From: Cloacibacterium caeni
GTDB taxonomy: Bacteria > Bacteroidota > Bacteroidia > Flavobacteriales > Weeksellaceae
Length of the DNA stretch: 64,000 nt
Assembly: GCF_907163105.1 (NCBI RefSeq)
Contig: NZ_OU015321.1
Coordinates: 2,371,001 to 2,435,000, forward strand
Direction of reading: 5' to 3'
Position 1 is the first letter of the stretch. Every line of letters begins with the position of its first letter. The notes below the pieces were generated by a model. It did no database searches. It was not told the DNA's origin and saw only the letters and a list, made by a program, of their open reading frames with translations. This document shows positions 34,109 through 43,498 of this stretch, piece by piece. The translations under genes were made by a program, and so were the position numbers.

Positions 34109-34188
34109 TGTCATTTTGAATGGAGTGAAACGGAATGAAAAATCTTTAAATAGATTCTTCACTACACTTTGTTTCGTTCAGAATGACA
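34109..34188. repeat. 80-base imperfect palindrome between murG and murC
   Basis: The ends TGTCATT and AATGACA frame two 37-base arms that match imperfectly as inverted copies (for example TGTCATTTTGAA against TGTCATTCTGAA) around a short AT spacer. The arm sequence GTCATTCTGAACG..GAATCT is, from memory, one of the commonest dispersed repeats in Bacteroidota. As RNA it would form a long hairpin between two co-transcribed genes. Confidence 0.75.
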
Positions 34189-34193
34189 GACGT

Positions 34194-35306
34194 TTACTCT
34201 TTAATATTCAAATTCTTAAAAATCTCATTCACAATTTCTTCTGTTGCTTTTGGTTTTGCAAAAAAGTCTAAATTTTGAGCCATTTCCGTTCTCAAATCTT
34301 CGTTTTCGCAAATTTCTGAAAGCGTGTTCCAGAATTTATCTTTCATCTCTGTGTCTTTCACCATTTTAGCAGCGTTTTTTTCAACCAAAGTCTGAGCGTT
34401 TTTGGTTTGATGATCTTCTGCTGCAAACGGAAAAGGAACCAGCAAAACTGGTTTTTTAGCAATGGCTAATTCCGAAATCGCAATCGCTCCAGCTCTAGAA
34501 ACAATTACATCTGCCGCAGAATAAGCCATTTCCATGTTTTTAATAAATTCTACAATTTGAATGTTTCTGCTGTGAATGTCTTTCGTTTCTTCTAAAATAT
34601 TTTTATAATCTAGTTTACCTGTTTGCCAAATCAGCTGGTAATCTTTTTCTAAAACTTGATTAATGTTTTCTTTCCAGCCGTTGTTCAAAGTTCTAGAACC
34701 TAAAGAACCGCCTACTGAAAGTATAGTTAATTTCCCTTTTTCTAAACCTAATTTTTCTTTGGCTAAATCGCTGTCAATTATATCAGTAATAATGTTTTTT
34801 CTGATAGGATTTCCTAAAAATAACGTTTTCGTTCCGTGGAAGAATTTTTCCATATTTGGATAGGCGGTAAAAACGGTTTTTGCTTTTTTAGCATTGAAAA
34901 TATTGGTTTTCCCAGGGAGAGAATTCTGCTCTTGGATAAAAGTAGGGATTCCCATTCTCGCAGCGATGAATAAAGCTGGTCCGCTTGCAAAACCACCAGT
35001 TCCTACCGCAAAATCTGGTTGGAATTCTTTGATGATTTTTCTAGCTTTAAGCAAACTAGAAATCACTTTAAACGGTAAATTAATATTAGCCAACAGATTT
35101 CCTCTGTCAAAGCCTGCAATGTTTAATCCTTCAATTTTGAAGCCAGCTTGCGGAACTTTTTCCATCTCCATTTTTCCATTGGCTCCCATGAACAAAAATT
35201 CCGCATCAGGAAAACGTTTTTGTATTTCCTGCGCAATGGCAACAGCAGGAAAGATGTGACCACCTGTTCCACCACCACTCATTAAAACTTTTAATTTTTT
35301 GCTCAT
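34194..35306 (-). CDS. murG: Lipid II synthase MurG (GlcNAc transferase)
   Basis: A 370-residue GT28 glycosyltransferase that adds GlcNAc to lipid I on the cytoplasmic face. The start at 35306 (MSKKLKVLMSGGGTGGHIFPA) is chosen because the longer frame overlaps the upstream gene. SVGGSLGSRTLN and SRAGAIAISELAIAKKPVLLVPFPFAAEDHQ are the acceptor and donor motifs. It lies one base after the small membrane-protein gene. Confidence 0.97.
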   Translation of the reverse strand: MSKKLKVLMSGGGTGGHIFPAVAIAQEIQKRFPDAEFLFMGANGKMEMEKVPQAGFKIEGLNIAGFDRGNLLANINLPFKVISSLLKARKIIKEFQPDFAVGTGGFASGPALFIAARMGIPTFIQEQNSLPGKTNIFNAKKAKTVFTAYPNMEKFFHGTKTLFLGNPIRKNIITDIIDSDLAKEKLGLEKGKLTILSVGGSLGSRTLNNGWKENINQVLEKDYQLIWQTGKLDYKNILEETKDIHSRNIQIVEFIKNMEMAYSAADVIVSRAGAIAISELAIAKKPVLLVPFPFAAEDHQTKNAQTLVEKNAAKMVKDTEMKDKFWNTLSEICENEDLRTEMAQNLDFFAKPKATEEIVNEIFKNLNIKE

Positions 35307-35307
35307 A

Positions 35308-35664
35308 TTAACGTTCTTTTCCTGGATATTTGTCAGCTGAATAATAATTTCCAAATTCTGACATTTTATTCCTTGGTTGGTTATAATCAACTATTTCTCT
35401 GTCTGAAGTAATAATTATTTCAAACCTTTCATTTTCAAACTGTCCAATTGCATTTAATCCTCTTTCAGAAGCATTTCTAACAGTTGTTCCTTTTGGTATT
35501 TTGAAATACGTTTTTTCTCCTCCTAAAATTCCAACATTTATATCTTCTTTCAAAATTCCTAATTCATAAGAAGGAGTATTAATTTTGTTCAATAACCAAG
35601 ATAAGATAAATATAAAATTCATCAAAATTGAAATCGTTAAAATCCATTTTTGTTTACGATTCAT
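35308..35664 (-). CDS. Small single-pass membrane protein of unknown function inside the division cluster
   Basis: A 118-residue protein with one N-terminal membrane segment (about 7-24, ILTISILMNFIFILSWLL) and a soluble remainder rich in polar residues (for example GGEKTYFKIPKGTTVRN). I recognise no family. It lies 7 bases after ftsW and 1 base before murG, so it must be co-transcribed with them. Its orientation implies a periplasmic C-terminal domain. Whether it takes part in division or is a passenger is unknown. Confidence 0.6.
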   Translation of the reverse strand: MNRKQKWILTISILMNFIFILSWLLNKINTPSYELGILKEDINVGILGGEKTYFKIPKGTTVRNASERGLNAIGQFENERFEIIITSDREIVDYNQPRNKMSEFGNYYSADKYPGKER

Positions 35665-35671
35665 AAATAAT

Positions 35672-36901
35672 TTATGCTATATCATTTATTTCTTCTACAT
35701 TTTGTTTTTTGCCCATTCCTTCTTCTTCGAAAGTGAGAATTCTTGAACTTACATTCAGAATAATTCCTAATTGAAGATAAGTCACCAACATTGAAGTTCC
35801 TCCATAACTTATTAAAGGCAACGGTTGTCCTGTTACTGGAATAAGATTTACCGCTACAGCAATATTTACTGCTAATTGCACGAAAATCATAATTCCTAAA
35901 CTTAGCACCAATAAACTCCCGAAAAAAGCTCGCATTTTACTGGCAATCATCACAATTCTAATCATCATAATCATATACAACGTGATGAGTGCTAATGCTC
36001 CAAAAAAGCCATATTCTTCTACAATAATGGCGAAAATAAAATCTGAAGCAGACTGTGGAAGCATTTGTTTCAATGCAGATTTTCCTGGTCCCATTCCTGT
36101 AATTCCGCCGTGAACTATGGCTGCTTTTGCCTGGTTGACTTGGTAATTTTTTGCTTTTACAGTTTCGTCTTCTACATTGGCATTTTTCTTAGAATTGGCA
36201 AAAGTTTCTATTCTACTTACCCAAGTATGAACACGATTGCTGCCAATTAAATCTGTTTTTAAAGCCAAAAACAAGAAAATTCCCACAAAAAGTCCTGAAA
36301 TTCCTAAAAATCCTAAAATGTATTTTGCGGAAAGTTGACCTACTAACATTACTGCTAATGAAACCATTAGAATCATCAAAGCAGTAGAACCATTATCTTT
36401 TGCAACCAATCCGAAAACCAATAAAACCGGTCCGAAAATGTAAAATATGTTCTCTATTGGAAGTCTTTCTCTTTTAATTTTTTTAGTTAAATATCTGCAC
36501 AAATAGATAATTAACATGAGGTATGCAAAGCTTGATGGCTGAAAAGAAATTGGAGTTCCTGGAATTTTTAACCAACGAGAAGCAGACGCTCCGTCGATTT
36601 TTTGTCCCGTAAACATGGTTACAAAAAGTAAAATCACCATAATTCCGAGAAGGATACTGCTCAGTTTTCCGATGTGTTCGTATTTTACAGTTCCTACAGC
36701 TCTCATAATGGCTAAACCTAAGAAAACAAAAAACATATGCTTGATAACGTGTCCCGTAGTTGTACCATTCTGCACAATGTATTCTAAGTTAGAACTTGCA
36801 GAATAAACAGGGAACACGGAAAAGAAGGAGATTAAAATAATCACCATCCAAAGCACTTTGTCGCCTTTTAAAAGTTCAAATTTGTTTTCTTGTTGTTCCA
36901 T
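35672..36901 (-). CDS. ftsW: Septal SEDS glycosyltransferase FtsW
   Basis: A 409-residue polytopic membrane protein (about ten segments) that polymerises septal glycan with FtsI. It is distinguished from RodA by position between murD and murG; SEDS motifs include ASRWLKIPGTPISFQPSSFAYL, EEYGFFGALAL and NLIPVTGQPLPLISYGGTSML. The C-terminal cytoplasmic tail is short and acidic. Confidence 0.95.
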   Translation of the reverse strand: MEQQENKFELLKGDKVLWMVIILISFFSVFPVYSASSNLEYIVQNGTTTGHVIKHMFFVFLGLAIMRAVGTVKYEHIGKLSSILLGIMVILLFVTMFTGQKIDGASASRWLKIPGTPISFQPSSFAYLMLIIYLCRYLTKKIKRERLPIENIFYIFGPVLLVFGLVAKDNGSTALMILMVSLAVMLVGQLSAKYILGFLGISGLFVGIFLFLALKTDLIGSNRVHTWVSRIETFANSKKNANVEDETVKAKNYQVNQAKAAIVHGGITGMGPGKSALKQMLPQSASDFIFAIIVEEYGFFGALALITLYMIMMIRIVMIASKMRAFFGSLLVLSLGIMIFVQLAVNIAVAVNLIPVTGQPLPLISYGGTSMLVTYLQLGIILNVSSRILTFEEEGMGKKQNVEEINDIA

Positions 36902-36911
36902 TCTTTATTTC

Positions 36912-36963
36912 ATAGGATTGAAATCCTATTTTATTTCTTATCGCCACTTCGTGGCTTTTTTTT
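36912..36963. repeat. Twin-hairpin element between ftsW and murD
   Basis: ATAGGATT and AATCCTAT (36912-36919, 36922-36929) form one hairpin; GCCAC and GTGGC (36943-36947, 36951-36955, loop TTC) form a second. Eight T follow at 36956-36963. The layout parallels the element at 38323-38366. The T run suits termination only on the plus strand, opposite to the genes here. Confidence 0.65.
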
Positions 36964-38302
36964 AATTGTTTTTTAAAACTTCTTCTTTAAATAATTGTCC
37001 TCTGTGTTCATAGTTATTGAATAAATCAAAACTGGCACAACAAGGAGAAAGTAAAACGGTATCGCCTTTTTCTGCTAGAGATTTCGCAGTTTTCACCGCT
37101 TCTTCCATGCTAGAAGTATCTACGATAATGTCTTTTTTGTCTTTGAAAAAATTAATGATTTTAGCATTGTCAAGCCCTAAACAAATAATCGCTTTTACTT
37201 TTCTTTTTACTAAATCTTCTATTTCTGTATAATCATTTCCTTTGTCTGTTCCGCCTACAATCCAAACCGTTGGTGTTTTCATACTTTCTAAAGCATAGTA
37301 CGTAGCATTTACATTGGTTGCTTTAGAATCATTGATGAATTTCACGCCATTAATTTCTGCCACACCTTCTAATCTGTGTTCTACCGCTTGGAAAGTCATC
37401 AGAGAATTTCTAATGCTTTCATTGCTGATATTCAATAATTTACCAGCGATAGAGGCAGCTAAGCTATTGGCAACATTATGTGTTCCCATCAGAGATAAAT
37501 CTTCTATTTTCATAGAAAACTCATCGTGAAGTTTTACCACAATTTTTTCCTCTTCTGTATAACCTCCTTCTTCTAATTTTTCCTTCATAGAGAAAGGAAT
37601 TTGCTTCACTCGCAAATCTAATTCTTGAAGCAATTTTTGACTCATTTCATCATCTTTATTGTAGATAAAATAGTTGTCATTTTCTTGATTTTCGGCAATT
37701 CTAAATTTTGCCAAAGCATATTCTTCGTAGTTGTAATTGTATTGGTCAAGATGATCTGGACTCAAATTCAACAATAAAGAAATATATGGTCTAAAATTCT
37801 GAATATCATCTAATTGGAAGCTGCTAACTTCTAATACATAATAATCAAAATTCTCTTGCGCAACTTGCATTGCGAAACTTTTGCCGATGTTTCCACCCAG
37901 TCCTACATTCAAGTTGTCATTTTTCAGAATGTGATAAATGAGCGATGTAGTAGTGGTTTTCCCATTACTTCCTGTGATGGCGATGATTTTGGCATTGGTA
38001 AATTCTGCACCGAATTCTATCTCCGAAGAAAGTCTGATTCCTTTTGCTTTGATTTTTTGAACCATTTCAGCTTTCTTAGGAACTCCTGGAGATTTTATAA
38101 CCCAATCTGCAGCAAGAATTCTTTCTTCATCGTGGTTTTTTTCTTCAAACTCGATTCCGTTTTCTACCAAAACTTTTTTGTAATTCTCTTTAATTTCGCC
38201 TTTGTCTGAAAGAAAAACTTCCAAACCTTTAGTTTTAGCCAAAATTGCAGCGCCCACTCCACTTTCTCCTCCTCCTAGAATTACGACTTTCATTTTTTCC
38301 AT
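36962..38302 (-). CDS. murD: UDP-N-acetylmuramoylalanine--D-glutamate ligase
   Basis: A 446-residue Mur ligase. VVILGGGESGVGAA is the UDP-substrate end, AITGSNGKTTTTSLIY the ATP loop, HRLEGVAEINGVKFINDSKATN the MurD-specific central motif and LLSPCCASFDLFNNYEHRG the C-terminal motif. The ATG at 38302 is used; a second ATG three codons later is equally possible. It lies in the gap pattern mraY-71 bases-murD-60 bases-ftsW. Confidence 0.97.
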   Translation of the reverse strand: MEKMKVVILGGGESGVGAAILAKTKGLEVFLSDKGEIKENYKKVLVENGIEFEEKNHDEERILAADWVIKSPGVPKKAEMVQKIKAKGIRLSSEIEFGAEFTNAKIIAITGSNGKTTTTSLIYHILKNDNLNVGLGGNIGKSFAMQVAQENFDYYVLEVSSFQLDDIQNFRPYISLLLNLSPDHLDQYNYNYEEYALAKFRIAENQENDNYFIYNKDDEMSQKLLQELDLRVKQIPFSMKEKLEEGGYTEEEKIVVKLHDEFSMKIEDLSLMGTHNVANSLAASIAGKLLNISNESIRNSLMTFQAVEHRLEGVAEINGVKFINDSKATNVNATYYALESMKTPTVWIVGGTDKGNDYTEIEDLVKRKVKAIICLGLDNAKIINFFKDKKDIIVDTSSMEEAVKTAKSLAEKGDTVLLSPCCASFDLFNNYEHRGQLFKEEVLKNN

Positions 38303-38322
38303 TTTGATTTTGATTATTATAA

Positions 38323-38366
38323 TGGATTAAAATCCAATGCTTATATATCGTTCGTTCCTCCGGAAC
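38323..38366. repeat. Twin-hairpin element between murD and mraY
   Basis: TGGATT and AATCCA (38323-38328, 38331-38336) form one hairpin; GTTCC and GGAAC (38354-38358, 38362-38366, loop TCC) form a second. GGATT..AATCC, the TTAT..ATCG spacer and the 5-bp/3-base second hairpin all recur at 36912-36955. Confidence 0.65.
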
Positions 38367-38373
38367 TTAATTT

Positions 38374-39612
38374 TTATCTAATTTTCAGTGTTATTAAACA
38401 AATAATCGCCAACATAACTCCTATGATAACCATTCTGTTAACAATTTTGCTTTCATGGAAACCACTTTTCTGATAATGGTGATGAAGTGGAGACATTTTA
38501 AACAATCTGTTATTCTGAGCGTACTCTAATCCGTACTTTTTCTTTCTGTATTTAAAAACCGCTACTTGCAGCATTACTGAAAGATTTTCGATTAAGAAAA
38601 TCCCACATAAAACTGGAATCAACAATTCTTTTCTTAAAATAATTGCTAAAACCGCTATTACACCACCTAACATTAAACTACCAGTATCGCCCATAAAAAC
38701 TTGAGCTGGATAAGTGTTGTACCAGAAAAATCCTATCGTTGCTCCAATTAGAGCAACTGCGAAAATGGTGGTTTCTCCCATGTTCGGAAGGAACATAATA
38801 TTCAGATAATCAGCGAAAATGATGTTTCCAGATAGATAGGCAAAAAAGGCTAGTGTTCCTAAAATTACCACACTCGTTCCTGCGGCGAGTCCATCAATTC
38901 CGTCTGTAATATTGGCTCCATTAGAAACAGCGGTCACAATGAAAATTACCAGTGGAATAAAAATAATCCAAGCCCATTCTTCCTGCGAAGATTCGTCCAT
39001 CCAGAAAAGAATTTTACTATAATCGAATTCATTATTTTTCATAAATGGAACGGTAGAAATGGTTTCTCTTTCTGCTGGAGCGAAGTTTTGAGAAACGCTG
39101 GTTCTATTGATTTCGTGAGCATCAGCATATTTTCTTTTGATGGTAATGTCTGGGTGAAAATACATGGTAACTCCAACGATTAAACCTAAACCAACTTGTC
39201 CTATAATTTTAAAAATTCCGCTTAAACCGTCTTTATTTTTCTTTATTTTTTTGAGATAATCGTCTATAAAACCGATGGCACCCATCCAAAGCATGGAAAC
39301 AATTAACAGAAGAACATAAATATTAAATTTTGTAAATAAGAGTACAGGAATAATGGTGGCAAAAATGATGATTAAACCTCCCATTGTTGGTGTACCTTCT
39401 TTTTGTTTTTGTCCTTCTAACCCGAGATCTCTTACCAATTCGCCCATCTGTTTGTTGCGCAGATAATTGATGATTTTTTTACCATAAACCAGTGCAATAA
39501 GCAATGACAAAAGCACAGCAAAAGCCGCTCTGAAAGAGATGTATTTCAGTAAGTTTAATCCAGGAATGTGAATTCCGTGATTGGTAAGATATTCGTATAG
39601 ATAGTATAGCAT
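38374..39612 (-). CDS. mraY: Phospho-MurNAc-pentapeptide transferase (lipid I synthase)
   Basis: A 412-residue inner-membrane enzyme with about ten segments, which transfers phospho-MurNAc-pentapeptide to undecaprenyl phosphate. Catalytic motifs [31 protein letters not shown] and [12 protein letters not shown], plus [14 protein letters not shown], are all present. An extra loop after residue about 165 ([16 protein letters not shown]) makes it longer than the 360-residue proteobacterial form; Bacteroidota MraY proteins are commonly this length. Confidence 0.97.
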   Translation of the reverse strand: MLYYLYEYLTNHGIHIPGLNLLKYISFRAAFAVLLSLLIALVYGKKIINYLRNKQMGELVRDLGLEGQKQKEGTPTMGGLIIIFATIIPVLLFTKFNIYVLLLIVSMLWMGAIGFIDDYLKKIKKNKDGLSGIFKIIGQVGLGLIVGVTMYFHPDITIKRKYADAHEINRTSVSQNFAPAERETISTVPFMKNNEFDYSKILFWMDESSQEEWAWIIFIPLVIFIVTAVSNGANITDGIDGLAAGTSVVILGTLAFFAYLSGNIIFADYLNIMFLPNMGETTIFAVALIGATIGFFWYNTYPAQVFMGDTGSLMLGGVIAVLAIILRKELLIPVLCGIFLIENLSVMLQVAVFKYRKKKYGLEYAQNNRLFKMSPLHHHYQKSGFHESKIVNRMVIIGVMLAIICLITLKIR

Positions 39613-39629
39613 TTGTTTAATTTTAATGT

Positions 39630-40010
39630 TTACAAGTCAAAGGCTTGGATAAATATTTGACCTCTATATTTACATATTGTATCAGCATTAATATTTGGCT
39701 TTTCATATTTTTCCCATTTTAACCCAATGTTATCATATAATTTTATTATTTCTTTTTTGTAAGCCGTATCTTTATTTTTTATGTACTTTTCACAAAGACA
39801 GTTTGCAACATCTACTTTAGCATTATTTTCCGAAAAATCTAAATATCCTGGTTTTGGTTTTTCAAATAATCCTTTGTAATAAACACCTTCACAATCTAAA
39901 ACATTTAACTTTCTTTCAAACTTGTTTGTAAATAGATACAACATCAAAACTCCTACAAAAACGATTGAAATGACAGCGAATAATATTTTAAATATTTTTT
40001 TCATCATCAA
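39630..40010 (-). CDS. Small single-pass membrane protein with cysteines, unknown function, inside the division cluster
   Basis: A 126-residue protein with a membrane segment near the N-terminus ([20 protein letters not shown]) and a polar domain containing four cysteines (DCEG, CLCEKY, ICKYRG). The start may be any of three consecutive ATG codons. I recognise no family. It sits 1 base after murE and 17 bases before mraY, hence co-transcribed with both. The domain would be periplasmic, where the cysteines could form disulphides. Confidence 0.6.
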   Translation of the reverse strand: MMMKKIFKILFAVISIVFVGVLMLYLFTNKFERKLNVLDCEGVYYKGLFEKPKPGYLDFSENNAKVDVANCLCEKYIKNKDTAYKKEIIKLYDNIGLKWEKYEKPNINADTICKYRGQIFIQAFDL

Positions 40011-40011
40011 A

Positions 40012-41481
40012 TTACTTCGACATCAATTTATATAACTCTACAATCGTCTCTTTGTCATCAAAATGGTGTCTCACTCCATTGATTTCCTGATACGTTTCGT
40101 GGCCTTTTCCTGCAACGAGAACAATATCTTTTGGTTCGGCAAATTTTATTGCCATTTTTATTGCTTCTCTTCTGTCTGGAATAGAAGTGTATTTGCTAAA
40201 ATTCTGCGGTTCTACACCTGCTTCAATTTCTTTGATAATCTCTTGAGGATTTTCAGTTCTCGGATTGTCTGTGGTAATAATGGCCAAAGTAGATTTTCTA
40301 GTTGCAATTTTTCCCATTTCTGGTCTCTTTGCATGGTCTCTGTCTCCACCACAACCGAAAACAGTTATTAATCTTTCGTTTTTGGTTCTAATTTCGTTGA
40401 TGGAATCTAAAACATTTTCCAAAGCATCTGGAGTGTGAGCATAATCTACGATGAAGAAAATTCCGCCATCAGATTTTATGGTTTCAAATCTGCCATTCAC
40501 TCTTTTTAAAGTAGAAATCGCTTGTAAAACTTCTTCTTCATTAAATCCTAATTCTACTGCAATTGCAAAAGCTAAAAGCAAATTATAAACATTGAATTTG
40601 CCCGTTAAAGTCGTCCAGAATTCTTTTCCGTTGAAATTCAGAAGCATTCCGTTGAAATCAACTTCTAAAATTTTTCCGTGATAATCTGCCAAAGTTTTCA
40701 AAGCGTAATTTTTCTTTTTCGCTTTGGTATTTTGTAGCATTACATCGCCATTTTTATCATCAGCATTGGTAATCGCTACTGCTGTTTCTGGTAATTCGTC
40801 GAAGAATCTCTTTTTGGTTTTCAGATATTCATCAAACGTTTTATGATAATCAAGGTGATCATGAGTAAGATTGGTAAAACCAGCCACAGCAAAGTGTAAA
40901 CCTTCAATTCTGTCTTGATGAATTCCGTGAGAAGAAACTTCCATAAAAGCATATTCGCAACCGTTTTCTACAGCTTTTGCCAACATTTGATTCAATCGGA
41001 TTACATCTGGAGTGGTGTGAGTTGAAGGAATAATTTCATCGCCAATTCTGTATTCTACGGTAGAAATCAGCGCACTTTGATAGCCTAAATTTTTGAAAAT
41101 GTCAAAAAGTAGAGTAGAAGCGGTGGTTTTTCCGTTGGTTCCTGTAATGCCGATTAATTTCAGATTTTCAGAAGGATTTCCATAAAAATTAGCAGCGAGC
41201 TTGCCTAAAGTTTTAGATGAATTTTTAACTTGAATATAGTTAATTCCATCGATTAATTTTTCTGGTAAAACTTCGCAAACAATGGTTTTCGCTCCCTTTT
41301 CGATTGCCGAAGAAATATAAGAATGTCCGTCTGAAACAGTTCCTTTTATAGCAACATAGAGCGAGCCTTCGGTAACTTTTCTGCTATCGAATACAATTTC
41401 TGACACTTCGACTTCGCTCAGTGCAAGAATTCCGCTAGTTTCTAAAACGGGAATTTTATGTAATAATTCTGATAAAATCAT
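40012..41481 (-). CDS. murE: UDP-MurNAc-L-Ala-D-Glu--meso-diaminopimelate ligase
   Basis: A 489-residue Mur ligase. ITGTNGKTTASTLLF is the ATP loop, and TTDNPRTENPQEI contains DNPR, the motif that recognises meso-diaminopimelate; lysine-adding enzymes differ there. So the peptidoglycan should be of the DAP type. It lies 1 base after ftsI. Confidence 0.97.
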   Translation of the reverse strand: MILSELLHKIPVLETSGILALSEVEVSEIVFDSRKVTEGSLYVAIKGTVSDGHSYISSAIEKGAKTIVCEVLPEKLIDGINYIQVKNSSKTLGKLAANFYGNPSENLKLIGITGTNGKTTASTLLFDIFKNLGYQSALISTVEYRIGDEIIPSTHTTPDVIRLNQMLAKAVENGCEYAFMEVSSHGIHQDRIEGLHFAVAGFTNLTHDHLDYHKTFDEYLKTKKRFFDELPETAVAITNADDKNGDVMLQNTKAKKKNYALKTLADYHGKILEVDFNGMLLNFNGKEFWTTLTGKFNVYNLLLAFAIAVELGFNEEEVLQAISTLKRVNGRFETIKSDGGIFFIVDYAHTPDALENVLDSINEIRTKNERLITVFGCGGDRDHAKRPEMGKIATRKSTLAIITTDNPRTENPQEIIKEIEAGVEPQNFSKYTSIPDRREAIKMAIKFAEPKDIVLVAGKGHETYQEINGVRHHFDDKETIVELYKLMSK

Positions 41482-41482
41482 T

Positions 41483-43498
41483 TTAATTCTGTAATTCCAA
41501 ATAAATTCTTTGGTTTTTATTAATGACAGTTCCAGCCATCGGGAACTGATTTTTTATTTTTCCAACACCTTTATAATCAACTCGATAACCTTGGTTTTCT
41601 AATTGTGGAATAATGTTTTTGCCTATTAAACCTTTTAGATTTGGTAGAACTCCGTTTTTCACGTTTACCTTTACATTGGGTTCTAGCATTTTATTAAGGT
41701 TCACCTTTTTATCTACTAAAAGCTCCTTTTCTATATTTAGTGGTGTTTTAAGGAAGACTTTTCCTGCAATTTCTTTAAAAACTGGCGCCGAAACTACTGA
41801 ACCATAATATCCTTTTGATGTTTTTGGTTGATTTACCATTACTATACAAGTGTATTTAGGATTATCAGCTGGGAAAAATCCTGCAAAACTTGCTTGATAT
41901 TTTGTTGGTCCCGGTTTCCAATATTCAAATCTCGCGGTTCCAGTTTTTCCTGCCAATTTGATGTTTGGCGTGAAAATACTTTTTGCGGTTCCTTTTTCTA
42001 CCGCTTTGGTAAGCATCGCAGTCATTAGATTGATCGCCTCAGTTGAAGCCATTTTATCTACCAAAACCTGAGGTTCTGCTTGGTAAGTAGTTTTACCATC
42101 TTTCATGATTTTTTCTATGAAAAGCGGCTTCACCATTTTTCCTTTGTTGGCAATTCCGTTATAGAATGTAGTGAGCTGTAATAAATTGAGGCTCACACTA
42201 TAACCATATCCTAGAGAAGCCAATGTAGCTTTGTTCCATCTTTTATTTTCTGGCGTTACAATTGAAGGTTTGGTAACACCCGGAAGTTCGATTTCTAATT
42301 TTTCAAAAAGTTTCCATCTTTTCAAATGTTTTAAGAAAACATCTGGTTTATCTGCATAATGTTGTGTGATGATTTTTGCTGCACCAATGTTACTTGATTG
42401 TGCTAAAATATCACTGATGTCATACGTTCCACCTGCGTGAGAATCGTTAATTACTTGACCTCCGTAAACCCATTTAATTCCGCCAATGTTGATTTTGGTA
42501 TTTTCATCTATAAATCCATCGTCCATTGCCGCTAAAAGCGAAACCGTCTTAAATGTAGAACCTGGTTCTGTAGCATCTTTCAATGCGTAATTGTAAGCAT
42601 CTATATAATTTCCTTCTTCATTTCTTCTAAGGTTTACCATGGCTCTTACTTTTCCAGTAGCGGTTTCCATCACGAGAACAGAACCATGATCTGCTTCGAA
42701 ATGTAGCAGTTGTTTTTCTAAAGCAGAATGGGCAATATCTTGAATTCTTAAATCAATAGTAGTATATACGTCTTGACCGTCAATTGGATCTTGAACTTTC
42801 CAGTAATCAATTGGTTTCCACTGAGATGAATTGATTCTTTGCTCTAATCTTTTGCCATCTGTTCCGGTAAGATATTTAGAAAAAGCGCCTTCTAATCCAG
42901 ATTTTCCAATCTCGTTATCCATTCCTATGGTTCCTGCGCCAATTTGAGCTGTTGCTAGTTCTCTTCGGAATTTTCTATCGATAATGAGACATCTATTTTT
43001 CTTAAATTTCCCTGTTTTTTTATCTTTTTTACTGAAAATCGGGAATTTTTTAATTCTGTCATATTGGTCGAAATCTAAACCTCTAACCAATGAAAAATAT
43101 TGATTTTTTTTCTTTTTTTGTTCGTCAAAGATTTTTCTGTAATGAACTCTTGATTTACCAAACATTTGACTCAAAGAATCAGTCAATGCGCCAATATTAT
43201 TGTCGTAAACAGAATCTTTGATGGTTTTAAAATCGATATATGCATCGTATCTCATTACGGTGGTTGCTAAAATAGAACCATCTGATGCAAAAAGGTTTCC
43301 ACGAGCAGCTTTTAAAGTGGCCTCTCTGTAATTTTTACTGATATAATTGTCTTCAAATTCTTCTACATTGGTATTTTGTAGAAAAAGAATTCTCGCTAAA
43401 AACATAATAAATACGATGAAAGCTACCCCTGCAAAAAGGTAACCCCATTTTAACGCTTTGCCGCGTTTGATATCATATTCATTACTATTTATCGCCAT
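41483..43498 (-). CDS. ftsI: Division transpeptidase FtsI (PBP3) with C-terminal PASTA domain
   Basis: A 671-residue class B PBP for septal cross-linking. Membrane anchor about 18-40, then pedestal, then transpeptidase with S314TFK317, S368SN370 and K518TG520. The last 65 residues (LPNLKGLIGKNIIPQLENQG and following) form a PASTA domain, rare in Proteobacteria but regular in Bacteroidota. It overlaps the upstream ftsL-like gene by 14 bases. Confidence 0.95.
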   Translation of the reverse strand: MAINSNEYDIKRGKALKWGYLFAGVAFIVFIMFLARILFLQNTNVEEFEDNYISKNYREATLKAARGNLFASDGSILATTVMRYDAYIDFKTIKDSVYDNNIGALTDSLSQMFGKSRVHYRKIFDEQKKKKNQYFSLVRGLDFDQYDRIKKFPIFSKKDKKTGKFKKNRCLIIDRKFRRELATAQIGAGTIGMDNEIGKSGLEGAFSKYLTGTDGKRLEQRINSSQWKPIDYWKVQDPIDGQDVYTTIDLRIQDIAHSALEKQLLHFEADHGSVLVMETATGKVRAMVNLRRNEEGNYIDAYNYALKDATEPGSTFKTVSLLAAMDDGFIDENTKINIGGIKWVYGGQVINDSHAGGTYDISDILAQSSNIGAAKIITQHYADKPDVFLKHLKRWKLFEKLEIELPGVTKPSIVTPENKRWNKATLASLGYGYSVSLNLLQLTTFYNGIANKGKMVKPLFIEKIMKDGKTTYQAEPQVLVDKMASTEAINLMTAMLTKAVEKGTAKSIFTPNIKLAGKTGTARFEYWKPGPTKYQASFAGFFPADNPKYTCIVMVNQPKTSKGYYGSVVSAPVFKEIAGKVFLKTPLNIEKELLVDKKVNLNKMLEPNVKVNVKNGVLPNLKGLIGKNIIPQLENQGYRVDYKGVGKIKNQFPMAGTVINKNQRIYLELQN

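Noticed and set aside
36943-36963. Terminator between murD and ftsW
   Set aside because: The T run follows the hairpin on the plus strand, whereas both genes are on the minus strand; it is better explained as part of the twin-hairpin element.
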